64,000 bases of DNA, from assembly GCA_934047225.1 (NCBI GenBank), contig OW203990.1, positions 22,547,045-22,611,044 on the forward strand. The letters are read 5' to 3'. The notes under the pieces are model-generated. The model searched no databases, was not told where the DNA came from, and saw only the letters and a list, made by a program, of their open reading frames with translations. How positions within the stretch are numbered: the stretch's first letter is position 1; the number at the start of each line of letters is the position of its first letter. Shown here in pieces: positions 1 to 11,310 of this stretch. Made by a program: the position numbers and the translations under genes. This DNA is from Ypsolopha sequella (taxonomy: Eukaryota; Arthropoda; Insecta; Lepidoptera; Ypsolophidae).

Positions 1-1155
1 AAGACTGAGTGTTTCCAAAAAGTTGTTGACTTTTCCAAAAGATCTTTGCAGTAAATTTCATCAAAATCTTCTTCAAAGATTTCTACTTCTTTGTTAGCTT
101 CAAAATTCTTATCAGCAACACAAAAAAGCCCTTTAGTTTTGTTGCAAAAAAACATTTGCAGCTGGATTTGACCTTTTGATTTGTTTGTGAGACGATTATT
201 TTTAATAAAGCTTTCTTTGCCTTGTGTGGTCATGGGACATTTTATTTCTATGACATATTCTTGTGTTAAGCCATCAGGAGATGCACCTAAAATAGGCCAA
301 TCACTTTTCAAAAACAGCCCACCATTTTCGATTACAAATTTTCTCAATTTTGCTACTTTTGCCCTAACATCAGGTTCCAGTACTTTGCCTCTTCGCATTG
401 CAGGAGTTTCTGGTATGGTTGCACCGAATATTTGCTCAACTAATGAACCATCAGGGGTTTTGCAATGGGCGGCGTCGTGTATTTTTGACGCGGTTATTCT
501 GCAATATCGCATCTCATGCCATAAAGGAGACTGAGCTTGAGATAGAGTTTCTTGTTCTATTTTTGAACACTTTTCTGGTGTTTGTTTTGTTGTACAATAA
601 TCGATGAAGCCTTGTGCACTGTTCGTGTCGTTACCTTCTTTTTTATAATCATTTATCAAGTTATGCAATGATAATTTCGTAAGTTCATTCTGTGTAACGT
701 AACTTGTTAACTGAATCCTAATAGAATTTAACTGTATATTGTGCACCAGTTTGTTAAAAAATTGTTCACTTCTTACATTAGCGTTATCGTCAATATCTCC
801 AGCGCTGGAACCGATATCTTTGGCTTTTATAAATTTCAAGGTTGTGCCCACTGTGGCCAGTTTTGGTTTGGCCCAATAACATTTTTTTTCAGTTGGAGAA
901 GGCTCTTCACTGCGTCTGTGTATCCACATAAGAAATGCTACACTATGTTTGCAACCTCCTTTTTGTGCAGCACAATCATGACAAGTAACATCAATAATAG
1001 TTTTATCATTTTCTTCACATTTGAGAGTGCAGCTATAACCTTTAGTTTTTACTTTATGCTCCGGTGTTATTCTTGCCTTTACTGTGCACACATTTCCATT
1101 TCTTTGGACTTGGACATACCCTACGGCATCGTCGCCATATGACTCTCGTACAGAC
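1..1155 (-). CDS. SWIM/YqaJ protein, exon 2 (runs off window)
   Basis: An open frame of about 385 codons follows a good acceptor (attattacag, ending at 1156) and continues past the left edge. In order it shows: an AVGYVQVQRNG segment near 1090-1130; a SWIM-like zinc finger with CHDC followed by GGCKH (about 940-1000); a polar linker; then a YqaJ/lambda-exonuclease-like nuclease domain. The nuclease part has RGKVLEPDVR, the acidic motif GASPDG (about 271-288), the ExK motif EIKCP (about 235-248) and GQIQLQMF (about 150-175). In this fold the Asp and Glu-x-Lys residues bind metal and cut DNA. The catalytic residues visible are intact and there is no stop codon. The biological role is unknown. 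Such genes are often multi-copy in arthropods and may come from mobile or viral recombinases; that is inference. Confidence 0.78.
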
Positions 1156-1564
1156 CTGTAATAATCATACAGCATTAAATACCTACATCACATTACCTGA
1201 TGCGGTTGCACCATTTAAGTGCATCGAAACAAAAAACATGGTAGGTATCCGCTAATGTTAGTTAATCTACGGCGCGCTCCCGGTCTATAATGTTTAGGTG
1301 AACTTGAAACCGGCACTTACTAAATCGCAATGAATCATGCCTGCAGTTGCCTGCTTACAAAAACATCAACTCGAACTCCGTAGGAAGAAATAATGTAGGT
1401 ACTTGACTTGACTAACGTTTTTATGATGGAGTGTGTTATGCTGTCCATGTACCTTTTTACCCAGGTTATTTTATTATTTTCACATTACCTACCGCAACAG
1501 CCATGGGAAAAAGTACCTAGGCCTAAACTCACTAACTAACACATTAAATTTGGTAGGTACTTAC

Positions 1565-1704
1565 CGTTGAAGCTTCCAACCTCGGATTTCAGCGCTGGTA
1601 TACTTCACATGATTGTTTAAGTATTCAAAAACCATGAAAGAATCCACTTTAGGTAGATTATCTGACTGTCCTTTTTCGAATCCATCTTCCAATTTGTTGC
1701 TCAT
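1565..1704 (-). CDS. SWIM/YqaJ protein, exon 1
   Basis: First coding exon of a minus-strand gene. It begins with ATG at 1704 (MSNKLEDGF...) and ends after 46 codons plus two bases at a consensus donor, CG|GTAAGT (1564-1559). The next exon (from 1155) begins with the single base needed to complete the codon, so the phases agree. The join reads ...GWKLQ-R-SVRESYGDDAVGYVQV, which looks like the N-terminus of a family of uncharacterised arthropod proteins with SWIM-like and YqaJ domains. The same frame is open upstream to 1902, but that part (MAKLFNILSG...) is Arg- and Pro-rich and does not look like the family, so I read it as 5' UTR. A GC-rich patch at 1790-1860 may be the promoter. Confidence 0.72.
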
Positions 1705-1906
1705 TATTACAGAACACCGAAACAATAAACCGATAATGCATAAAACTCGAAAAAAAACCGAGTGTTCGCTACTAATCACGAATGTGCGTACTGGACGACT
1801 GCGATCGCGCGGGGTCTGTGTGTGATGACGACATCGGTATCCACGGGCGGGAGGCGCGCGTTTTAAAATCAAGCCCGATAAAATATTAAATAACTTTGCC
1901 ATTTAT

Positions 1907-2165
1907 GGACGGATTTCAAAAAATCAAAAAGTAGTGTACTCAGAAAATCATAACACATGCAATGTAATAGTCAAAATTGGATTCTCCCGTTATGTGACTT
2001 ATCCTCATTGGTGTCGAAAAAGACTTCATTTCAATAAATATTTCTATCGAGCCGAATTTCTCCAATCGCGTTTCTGTTCTAACAGATCCCTAGAAAAAGA
2101 TTCCAAAAATAATATACAATTTTATCAAAATCATACATTATTTACTGCAGTAGATAGCGCCTTAA
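1907..2165 (-). repeat. TTAA/GGCG-terminus repeat, partial copy
   Basis: Reverse-strand copy of the family seen at 14744-15015, 16516-16913 and 30893-31933. Shared blocks are 'tcgagccgaatttctccaat', 'cgtttctgtt', 'atccctagaaaaagattcc', and the terminal gcgccttaa at 2157-2165. It lies just upstream of the first exon of the SWIM/YqaJ gene. Confidence 0.55.
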
Positions 2166-2568
2166 ACTTATATAAACATTGGGAAACATAAATACTACCC
2201 ATGTCAATATTTTTTTTTAATCTTGGCATGGATCTAGGAAAAGTAAGTACTGGTAACTAATATTGTTTGTTAACATGTTTATTGGGCATCAAATTAGGTG
2301 TGAAATCGTTAACTAGGTACCCAAATATGTCATTTGGAACGACGACGGTCGTCCGACCCCACAATACCTCCCACCGTAAAATGGTACACAACACTCTGTC
2401 AGGTACCAGTTCTAACAAACTCTACCATAAAAAAACTAAAATTGACAGCCAGCGTCCAACGTAATATATTAATGAAAAGATGGGTAAGAAAAAAGATATT
2501 AGGATTCGAATTTTAAAAAGGCGGCGCGTTGAAGCAACTGCGCCAGAGAGTTTATTTTGTTTGAGTGT

Positions 2569-2841
2569 TCAAAAAAAAAAAAGAAAACAGTTGAGGTGTT
2601 TATTTTTTTCTTTTTGCCTCTGACCTCGGTTCCTATTGACAATGGCTGCCAGCATGAAATATAGCGCACCGCTAACGAAAAAGAGATTAGGTGGACGATA
2701 TTCCTCGTCTATTGTGACGAGATCGTCCGTCACTGCGGCGGCGACTCTGTTTGCTGTTACAAACTGTTCTGGTTGTTTCTTTAGTTCACCTGCTACATCG
2801 TGATGAGGGTCGGGCATTTTCTTAGCATGAATACTTTCCAT
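2569..2841 (-). CDS. small hypothetical protein (doubtful)
   Basis: A 90-codon frame whose composition looks protein-like in its first three quarters: MESIHAKKMPDPHHDVAGEL, then a charged stretch, then a hydrophobic segment (LFFVSGALYFMLAAIV, about residues 53-68) followed by RNRGQRQKEKNK. This would suit a small single-pass membrane protein. The C-terminus comes from a poly-A/T tract and may not be coding. I do not recognise it, and it could be chance or part of a larger split gene. Confidence 0.22.
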   Translation of the reverse strand: MESIHAKKMPDPHHDVAGELKKQPEQFVTANRVAAAVTDDLVTIDEEYRPPNLFFVSGALYFMLAAIVNRNRGQRQKEKNKHLNCFLFFF

Positions 2842-2960
2842 TGTTATTATGACGCAACGGATATCGTTGTCATCTTCTCAGGCAGCTTATTTTAATATTT
2901 TCTCGGTTGCTGACACATACACGTATTGTAATTAATTCCAAGATCGTGTCGTTAAAATAT

Positions 2961-3353
2961 TTTTTCAATGCAAGTGCTCGTAAAGGCCCACTTTTTATGC
3001 ATCAAAACCGAACAAAATTTCGATTATTTTGCCCTAGGGCTTTATTATTATTATTTTTTTAAATTTATTTACAATGGTTGGCTAACCTACAGCCTTTCCT
3101 GTGTACCATAAATGTTATACTTTTTTCCACTGTCTAACGGCTCTGGATACAGTCCTTTTGAGCCAATCATAATTTAAAGTTCACAAGATTATATTTGTTT
3201 TATTTCCTCACACTATGCATTGAAAAACGTAGTATGATACACGGGCGTAAGAGCAATAAATTACTCGGTTACGTTTAAAACACTCGCTACGCTCGTGTTT
3301 TAAATCGTCCTCGTAATTTATTCATTTTCGCCTTAGTAGCATAAACTACTATT
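2961..3353 (+). repeat. ~390-bp interspersed repeat with terminal hairpin, copy A
   Basis: Begins 'tttttcaatgcaagtgctcg' and ends at 'tagcataaactactatta'. It nearly matches 7861-8249 and, inverted, 20808-21202. The last ~100 bp form a long imperfect palindrome (gggcgtaagagcaataaatt ... aatttattcattttcgcc) with a core hairpin, aaaacactcgc/gctcgtgtttt. No coding capacity is visible; this is a non-autonomous interspersed repeat of unknown class. Confidence 0.85.
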
Positions 3354-3429
3354 AACTAAGCATCCTTATTTGCACATCAATTACATACATCAATAGGTAG
3401 ATGTTTTACTTGAAACATATCATAGCTAA

Positions 3430-3860
3430 AAATTGACCTCTCGCAACCTGTCTGGTTACGATTGCGGACGGGACCCACACATGAGCACGTCGAATGGAGA
3501 TCGAGGACCGGTTGAGTTTCGTGAGACGATAGATAATGGAGCGGCGCGTGTGGCGGTGGAGCCACGCCGCCGTTCCGATGTAGACCGCGGCACGGTGCAG
3601 ACACAATAGTCGCCGCCGCAGCCACCGAGCCTTCTCAGAACCGGTCCCAGGACAGCGCTCCGCCGAAATTCGCGTCGACCACCCAGCTCCCCGCTTCGCC
3701 TCGCCAGCGTGCGCCCGAGTCGATACTTATCGCGCCTGTATTTATGACTAGAAACGCCTTTGCCGATATTGTCCTCTCCCCGGGGCGCTGAGCGAGCGTA
3801 GCGGCAATAGCAGACCACCCCGTATTAGGTATTCGCTGGAGATAGGTACTAAACCGCGCG
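3430..3860. promoter_or_regulatory. CpG-rich segment, candidate promoter/5' UTR
   Basis: A GC- and CpG-rich island in otherwise AT-rich DNA, with blocks such as gcggcgcgtgtggcggtgg, cgccgccgcagccaccg and ccccggggcgctgagcgagcg. No convincing protein is encoded on either strand. Such patches in lepidopteran introns and flanks often mark transcription starts. It could be the start of the fps long transcript (plus strand) or of a transcript not otherwise visible. This is inference from composition only. Confidence 0.3.
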
Positions 3861-4267
3861 GTTCTGTAATTTATTGCGGTTCCAATGCCGAGGAATTAGA
3901 CAAATTACGCACCAGATCTCGTTAAGAGGAGGAAAATATCCATGTTTACGATGGATATAAGTTGAAGTTCCATGATGGAACTAACATTTAAGTTTCCATA
4001 TCAGAGCAGCTCTGATGGTTGGTACTCTAGTCTATAGTATGCTAAAGCCTCTAAAGACGTAGTCGAAGGAGCATCAAGTGCGACAGAGATGCAAGACGTT
4101 GCATGTGCATGGAACGAACCGCTAGTCGGTGCAACGATCCCGCCTACATAACGCTCTACTCTTGAGCTTAGGGATGGAACTTTGACAGTATCGATGAAAG
4201 CCTAAAATAAATCACGGCTAATGATTGTGTACTTAAAATTTCAAACATTTTCAAAAATTAAAGCTAG

Positions 4268-5103
4268 TTAGGGTTCCGTAGTACCTAAAAGATACAAAAG
4301 GAACCTTTATGGTGAGACTCCGTTGTCCGTCCGTCCGTCCGTATGTCGCAGCCTTATAACTTTAGCACCGTAAAAGATAAAGACATGAAATTTGGCACAA
4401 AAATAGCATTAATTTGCCCACATACCAGGATGTAAAAAAATATATGAGAAATTTGAAATTGTTCAAAATATTTCCAAAACCAAAGTAAGAAAAATAAAAA
4501 ATATTATCCTAAAAATACAATATGGGTATCAAAATGTAGATATTAAAAATTTTATTGAAAAAATATATACTTTTACTATATTTACTGGCACTGGTTTCGA
4601 GAAATCTTTAAAAAACCACAAAAATATGTATGTCCCCCGCCTTATCTCCGTAACTGGTAGACCGAAAAATGTGAAAAAAATGTGAATTATAGATCATAAC
4701 TGGCCAGTTATAGGAAAACTATGGCAATTCAAAAAAATGAGTACAAATGAGAAAAATAAAAAAGAAGTAAAATAAATAAAATGAAAATTTTGTAAAATTA
4801 TAATATGGGTATCAAATTGTAGGTATTAAAAAGTTGATTGTAAAAATATATAGTTTGGCTATATTTAATTGCATCTATTTTGAGAAATCCTTGAAAAACC
4901 ATAAAAAATGTATGTCCCCCCCCATATCTCCAAAACTGGTGAACCGAAAAATATGAAAAAAATCATGGTAATATGTGTTTACGTATAGATAACAGGAAAA
5001 GTAAAGCGGTTGAGAAATTCACGAAAAAAATTACAATGTTAAATTTATCATCCACAATACGCAACCTTAGGTACCCTAGGACTCGCACTTGGCCGGTTTT
5101 TTC
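4268..5103 (+). repeat. 'gggttccgta...ggccggttttt' Lepidoptera-type repeat
   Basis: Starts 'tagggttccgtagtacctaa', has the gtccgtccgtccgt block at about 4325 and internal near-duplications ('gtatgtcccccgcc' at 4627 and 'gtatgtccccccccatatct' at 4911), and ends 'actcgcacttggccggtttt'. I recognise this layout as a common lepidopteran interspersed repeat. A related copy is at 23655-25245. Confidence 0.75.
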
Positions 5104-7860
5104 ATTTATCGTATCAGTGATTTAAGCCATAAAAAATAATATCAAAAACATGAAGGACAGTTATTTATATTGTGCTGCAAATGTCGATTTCACAACCTCC
5201 ATTAGTAAAATTATTGTGTTTTTTCTTGATACTGGGCATTTGAAAGACATAACAAGGTATCCGTATCACATATTGGATACATGAATTTATTATAATTAAA
5301 GACCAACATTGTAGTTTAGTGATCAATGATCATAAACGACGTTGTCCGTCGGGATAGCCTCGTCGTTGTAGCCACATAACACTCAGATGACGCATCTACC
5401 GAAATAATAATTGGCAAAGACTTAGAGGACATAACACTGTAATAAAGTAATAGTTTTATTTATCTTTTGACTATAAAAAACAACGAGGATATATTCATCT
5501 AATTTACACGAATACAAAGACTTGATTTTCAATTTGAAAATAAAGCTCTGCAGCAGATAAATATATAGGTTCGTATGTTATAAAATCAATTTAAAACAGC
5601 CTCACCTCACATGAACAAATTCATTCATTTGTTTTTTTTAATTGGGAGAAAAATGGGAGAGTGAAAGCAGAAAGATATTAAGCAAATCAGTCTGCCAAGG
5701 GACTTCCGCAAAATTTACGGAAGCCGGTAACGGACGTAATGAGTGGTACTACGCAACTGCTTGTAACCACTCATGGCTGCTCATGGCGTCATGCCGGAAC
5801 ACGACAAGTCGCTTGGCAGCATAGTTTCGTCATAAGGATGGTACCAAGTCACTGCCGAAGCCTATAACCAGTTGAAGAGAAAATATTTGTCAGTTAATTA
5901 GGTGTTGGACTATCTGCGCCAAGCGTATTCAGAGTAATCAGTGGTTGTATCTCAGTTTCCGCCACTCTCAAAAAGACTCATTTTATGCATTGCCGCGTAT
6001 CGATACAGTCCTTGAGTGTAGCTGGTTGTCCCATCCCTTGGGTATACAGTTCATTGAGTAAACCTGTGTCCCGCCGCTTTGCCCGTCTCTGCCCTGCCTC
6101 GAGGCAAGCACGATCTGGCACTGTGTGCGTCTGTCTGTCTGTGTGTCAGCTGAACTTGGCTACTCATTTGTTGTGCAAGATGTAAGGAGTCGCGCCGGCG
6201 CTAGGTCCGTGTCTCATCCCTCACTCGAATTTGTTTTAAACTATTTATGTTCCCGCCGAATGAAAGGGTTTCAATAAAATCTTCTTAGAAAAAGCATATT
6301 TTATCAATGATATGTCTTTAATCGCTTAGTTTTTAGTGAATCCGTTAAGTTACTATTTATTTTTCTAAATGTGATAATCGTCAATTAGTAAAACATGTAC
6401 TTAAACAATAGAAAGTAAGTCAAAGACCCGTATAAACGAGGATTTCCGTCCGCGATGCAGCAAGCATCGACTTAGCGAAAGTTAAACTAAAGAGGTAAGT
6501 TTAACTTTCTGAATACTGATCGATTAAAAGTAAAAGTCAACGAAAATAACCAGCCAATGATGAGACTATATATTTTAGTTAATTTGCATAAAGTTAGAAC
6601 TGTTGGAGTTAAACACGTGATAAATGTCTTATGATGTAATGATGATGACAGTAGATTAGAAAATGATAAATATAATATCTATTTACCTACTTCTCAATGA
6701 TTATATTATAATGAATGTAAGAGAATAAATGTTTACGAGGAAAATTATAAATAAATATGAATAAATATTTGCAAATATTTACATAAAATTGACGATAAAT
6801 ATAGTCGCAGCATAAAGAATGAAGGAAAGGCGGATTTGGGTGTTGCAGACGTATGTCTTGAAAGTCCTGTTTGTCGGAAGTAAATGATGGAAATTAGTTT
6901 GTCCAGAATTGACCCCAGGACCAAGGACTAACTAGGAAATAATGACTGTACTCAGGTAGAACACAACTCGTACAAGTGTAAAGCTGGTACAAGGTAAATA
7001 ACCGGAGCCGACCCAGTTTGTAGTTGTAGCATTATCGTCTATAACAACGGCTATATTATTTTACGACTCTCCTTACGTCGTCGACTCAGATACGTCACTG
7101 ATATAAATTATCCAATTGTACCAGGACTATTACAAATTTTAGTTTCATTCTAAATTTGGACGATTAGTGGAAGTATGGGAGGTCTAGATAAGGTGGCTAG
7201 AAGATAATAACGAACAAAGTGTGAAGTTTGCTTAGCTGTGCAAATACAAGCAGGTCTGGTGGGCGCATGCGCTCCGCAGAGAACTTTCTCGTTTAGGTAT
7301 TGTTGAATGTATTGTATCATTCGGTATGATATCTTTAGTTATTTTTTTATTTCTATAAGATTAAAAGGCAATACGTAAATAAATATTTATTTTACTTTTG
7401 TATTCTTAGCTGAGTGCTACTAGTAATTCATTCATTTAATCTACCTGTTCTTACAATCAGTTTAGTTAATGTTACAATAAGTGTACAAACATTAACTTTT
7501 ATTACCTCTGTGATACGGATACCTTGTCCACAAGGCACGAGGGCCTCACTGAGGGCGTTAACACTAGCGACTGCGACGTGTTGGCATTTTGTTTTAACGT
7601 TCGAGTTGATACTACTCCACTGCTACTTCTCATATAATTACATTTTCATATCGCTGACGGATTGGCAACTCTCACTATCATCGCAGATTAGTCCTGTCCA
7701 TTAGCATCTCTTTTTTACGGCATTATAGATATTTCATCAATTCATCATATAGGCAACTTATTTTGTAAAGGGAAATCTCATTCGTCCTGATGATATGTGA
7801 CGGCGTCCTCCACCCTTTACCAGCGTCAACTTTTATAATTTTCAAGATTATATTTATTTA
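5104..7860. other. non-coding stretch, no gene seen
   Basis: AT-rich DNA without a recognisable exon. Positions about 5695-5880 (ggacttccgcaaaatttacg ... gccgaagcctataaccag) are a repeat that recurs at 19310-19690, where a small MITE has inserted. The short frames here are low-complexity and look like chance. Confidence 0.5.
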
Positions 7861-8249
7861 TTTTCAATGCATGTGCTCGTAAAGGCCCACATTTTATGCA
7901 TCAAAACCGAACAGAAAGTCGATTATTTTGCCCTAGGGCTTTATTATTATTATTTTTTAAATTTATTTGTAATGGTTGGCTAACCTGCAGCTTTTCCTGT
8001 GTTCCACTTTTTTTCACTGTTTAACGGTTCTGTTCTGGATAACAATCCTTTTGAGCCAATCATAATTTAAAGTTCACAAGATTATATTTGTTTTCATTTC
8101 CTCACACTATGCATTGAAAAACGTAGTATGATACACGGGCGTAAAAGCAATAAATTACTCGGTTACGTTTAAAACACTCGCTACGCGAGTGTTTTAAATC
8201 GTCCTCGTAATTTATTCCTTTTCGCCCTTGTAGCATAAACTACTATTAT
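7861..8249 (+). repeat. ~390-bp interspersed repeat with terminal hairpin, copy B
   Basis: Second direct copy of the repeat at 2961-3353. Its core hairpin is a perfect palindrome here: tttaaaacactcg and cgagtgttttaaa around a ctacg loop. Confidence 0.85.
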
Positions 8250-8299
8250 TTCATGGAAAAGACACAGAAGTAAATTACACATAGACACATATTAAAGTA

Positions 8300-8812
8300 C
8301 TAGCGACCCGCCCCGGCTTCGCACGGGTGCAATGCTAATACTAAATATACTACAGAATGTCTTTATATAATTCGGTACTTAATTGGATAAGGATTAATGC
8401 TGTATTGCTTAAAATCGCTTCGTAATAAAAAGTAAAGGATAATAAATGGTTATTGTGGGTTATCTCTAAGAGATAGACATATACCATTACCGACTTTTTT
8501 GTAGATCTTTTTAAGGTGTACAATACTGTAGTACATTATTTTGATCTATCTCGTAAGGTTCAGCCAGCGTTTGCGATGTAAGCGCAAAAAAATGTGTTTA
8601 TTTACGACATCACATTAGAAACCTCTAAAATTATCAGGGTTTCTCTAATATATTATGCATTATTATACATACAAACCTTCCTCTTGAATCACTCTATCTA
8701 TTAAAAAAAAACGCATCAAAATCCGTTGCGTAGTTTTAAAGATCTAAGCATACATAGAAACAGACAGACAGCGGGAAGCGACTTTGTTTTATACTATGTA
8801 GTAATAACTTAA
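8300..8812 (+). repeat. Lepidoptera-type repeat (gcgacccgccccggcttcgc)
   Basis: Begins 'ctagcgacccgccccggctt' and ends with 'cagacagacagcgggaagcg actttgttttatactatgta'. Both termini are characteristic of a very common lepidopteran interspersed repeat, probably a retroelement 3' part. A short related fragment ('cttttgcccgcggcttcgcc') is at about 53045. Confidence 0.6.
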
Positions 8813-10859
8813 AGGTTAATTAAATTTACTTCCTCTTTACGCTTTCTTCAAATACATTATGTATGTAGGAACTAATTGGTGACATTTCTGAATAAAATAA
8901 TATTATGATTTATACCACAGGTTGACTTTTAATGTAACCCCGATAATTTAATAGATTGTAGAAGAATAAAAATTTGTTTTACAATAACCATCCAAAATTC
9001 ATTTCAGTAATTTAAAAAAAAGCCACTTAAAGATAACCGTAAAATCCAAAGAAATAAGTTAATTAGATCGTCCAAAGTTGTTTTTATCGTTAATCTTACT
9101 ATTTTAGACTATTTTGAACTTGTATCGTATGGAATATGGAAGTGGCTAGGATAACCATAAATATTATTTTTGAGCTTTTCTTTTTTTCCATTTAAAATGT
9201 GTTCTACTAAAATTATCGGGGTTTGGTTAAAAATAAAAGTCACTCAGTGTAGTGCATCGGTCGGGAATCTCTCAATATTTTAGAGTGCATCATAATAAAA
9301 AAAAAACTCTGAGAAAACCCTGTCTGAGATATATTTTTCTCAGAGAATTTGTTTCTAATATCATATTTATAATTCCTTTTCCTAAAAATTTTCTTTTATT
9401 GTTAATGTCTGTTTTTAGAGTTCCGTATCTCAAAATGAAAAAAAAAATGGAACCCTTAAGGTCCACTTTGTTGTCCGTCTGCCAAGATCGTTTTGCTCGG
9501 GCCCCGTGTGTGATATCAAGTTAAAACTGAATACCTACAGAATTCTACGGCCCCATGTGCTGTAAAACCATTCCAAATCAACGCAAAAAAAAAGTTAAAA
9601 ATTGCACTTCACATAATCAATTTCATACAAATTTTCTCACCATGAAAACCTATTAAGGCACTCCCAGTTGACTTAGAAACTTGAAATTTCATTTACAGGT
9701 AGTTCTTATAGCACACGTATAGAGAAAAATCTGAAAACTACGAATATTTAATTATTTTGGTAGTTATTATTGACCAATTTAATTAGACCCTTTAGATAGT
9801 TGAATAGATCCTAAGTCTCAAATTAAGTTGGTCGTTCATAACTGCAAGTGGAATTATTACCATAATGTTTCAAGGGTTCCGTACCCGTGTTGTATGGCTA
9901 ATATTCGAGCCCGCAGTACTTAGTTTAGAGGTTATTCCCTCTGAAAAGTCACCTAGACAAGTGAAACATGAAGTGGTAACCATGAGTCTTTCTCCACCAA
10001 TGTTTCACTAGGTTTGCCTTTTAGAAAGCCAAGTGTGAGTAATTTTCCTCATCACTTGACCACTTTATTCCAACTGCAAGTTTATTTGTTCTCGATTGTT
10101 TTTTACATAAATTGGCAATGCAAATTGCGGGCTAACGCTCGTCGAGCGCGGCATGCAGCCGAGGGCGTGGTCATCTGGCTCCAGCACCAGGTCCTGTCGT
10201 GGGAAACCGCCGCCGGCTCTCCGCATGCCTCATCATGAATGAAAAGGTTCAGGGGAACGGCTTTGTTTGTTTCAGGTCTCTAGTGATTGGCTGGGGTTTG
10301 GATTTGGGACCGTTTGTTGGAAGTGATGGTAATTATTGGGCTTGTGTTTTTTGCTGCCTAAGAAATCGATTAAGGACTTAAGTTTTAGCAACTTTGTAGG
10401 AGTTTGTGAACTCTTTTGCGCAAAATGTCCATCTACGCATCATTTTATTCATTGGGGAGAGTTATTTTTAGTAATTTGAGATTTAGATAAATTTCAAATC
10501 TAAAGGTTAAAAGTGCTGTTGTTCACTTGCCAGCCTAGAGTGTAGGCAGTATATCAGCTGCACGTGTGTACGGCTGGGTGTGGCGACCGGCTGGCTGGAG
10601 AGAAAGCCTGTAGATACCTGGTACTGACCAAGTGGCCACACCTAGTTGTGACAGAGCGTGTTTGTACTTCCGGCCCTTTTGACTCATCGAAAGCTCTTTA
10701 TACAAAACTGTGGCTCATGCAATCTTCCCCAAAAAAGCAAGGCACTTTACCATGAAGAGACATCCAGTTTTAGCTGAGGCAATGTCTCTGAATAGCAGAT
10801 TCAGCAACCGATGCGATGTTTCGTTTGTTACATCCGTAACTTTGTGTTAATTGAACTAA
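8813..10859. other. non-coding stretch with repeat fragments
   Basis: Contains another 'gttccgta...gttgtccgtct' repeat fragment at about 9418-9490 and a short GC-richer patch at 10120-10250. That patch encodes nothing I recognise; in particular it does not resemble the missing N-terminal F-BAR exons of fps. Confidence 0.45.
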
Positions 10860-11310
10860 ATCTTGAATGTAAGCTCATAAATTGACAAATTTTATCGGTT
10901 TTTCGGTTGTGGAACGATCTTCCTTTGCCAATAAGGAGTCATTGCCTGTCTTTAAAAATTCAGTCAAGGATTATTACTTGTCACTCTGATTCTTCTGTTA
11001 CATATTCAGAGTATTTATATTTTATTGTTTAAATGTATATATTTTAATTGATATAATTATTTATGTATGTAGGTATATGGATGGATCTACATAACTTTGC
11101 TACTATTTTATATACCTTATTTTACATCTGCCTTTTCAGCAATCCTATCGTACAATTTCTTTTACTCAAAGGTTGTCTGGAAGAGATCGCTTTAAGCGAT
11201 AAACCGCCTATTTGTTCTTACCCTTTGTACTCGTATTTTTAAGTTCAGTTGATTGTATTCTTCTCTTTTGTGGTGTGACAATAAAGCTATATTGTATTGT
11301 ATTGTATTAT
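10860..11310 (+). mobile_element. non-LTR retrotransposon 3' end, (TTGTA) tail
   Basis: Positions 10905-11000 encode a remnant typical of the extreme C-terminus of LINE reverse transcriptases (RLWNDLPLPIRSHCLSLK...). This is followed by about 270 bp of 3' UTR and a terminal 'aataaagctatattgtattg tattgtatta' pentamer tail ending near 11310. The fragment is 5'-truncated. Confidence 0.6.

Larger units (their letters stand above)
1705..2960. other. 5' flank of the SWIM/YqaJ gene; no gene certain
   Basis: Holds the GC-rich presumed promoter and 5' UTR (to about 1905), then a partial reverse copy of the TTAA-flanked repeat family (about 1907-2165), then AT-rich DNA. The only other coding possibility is the small minus-strand frame at 2569-2841, listed separately. 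Confidence 0.5.

Noticed and set aside
3456..3818. Arg/Gly-rich frames on the minus strand
   Set aside because: Product of CpG-rich DNA; three overlapping frames are open at once and none resembles a protein.
10014..10238. Possible missing N-terminal F-BAR exon of fps in the GC-richer patch
   Set aside because: The translation does not resemble the F-BAR start, and acceptor/donor phases do not fit.
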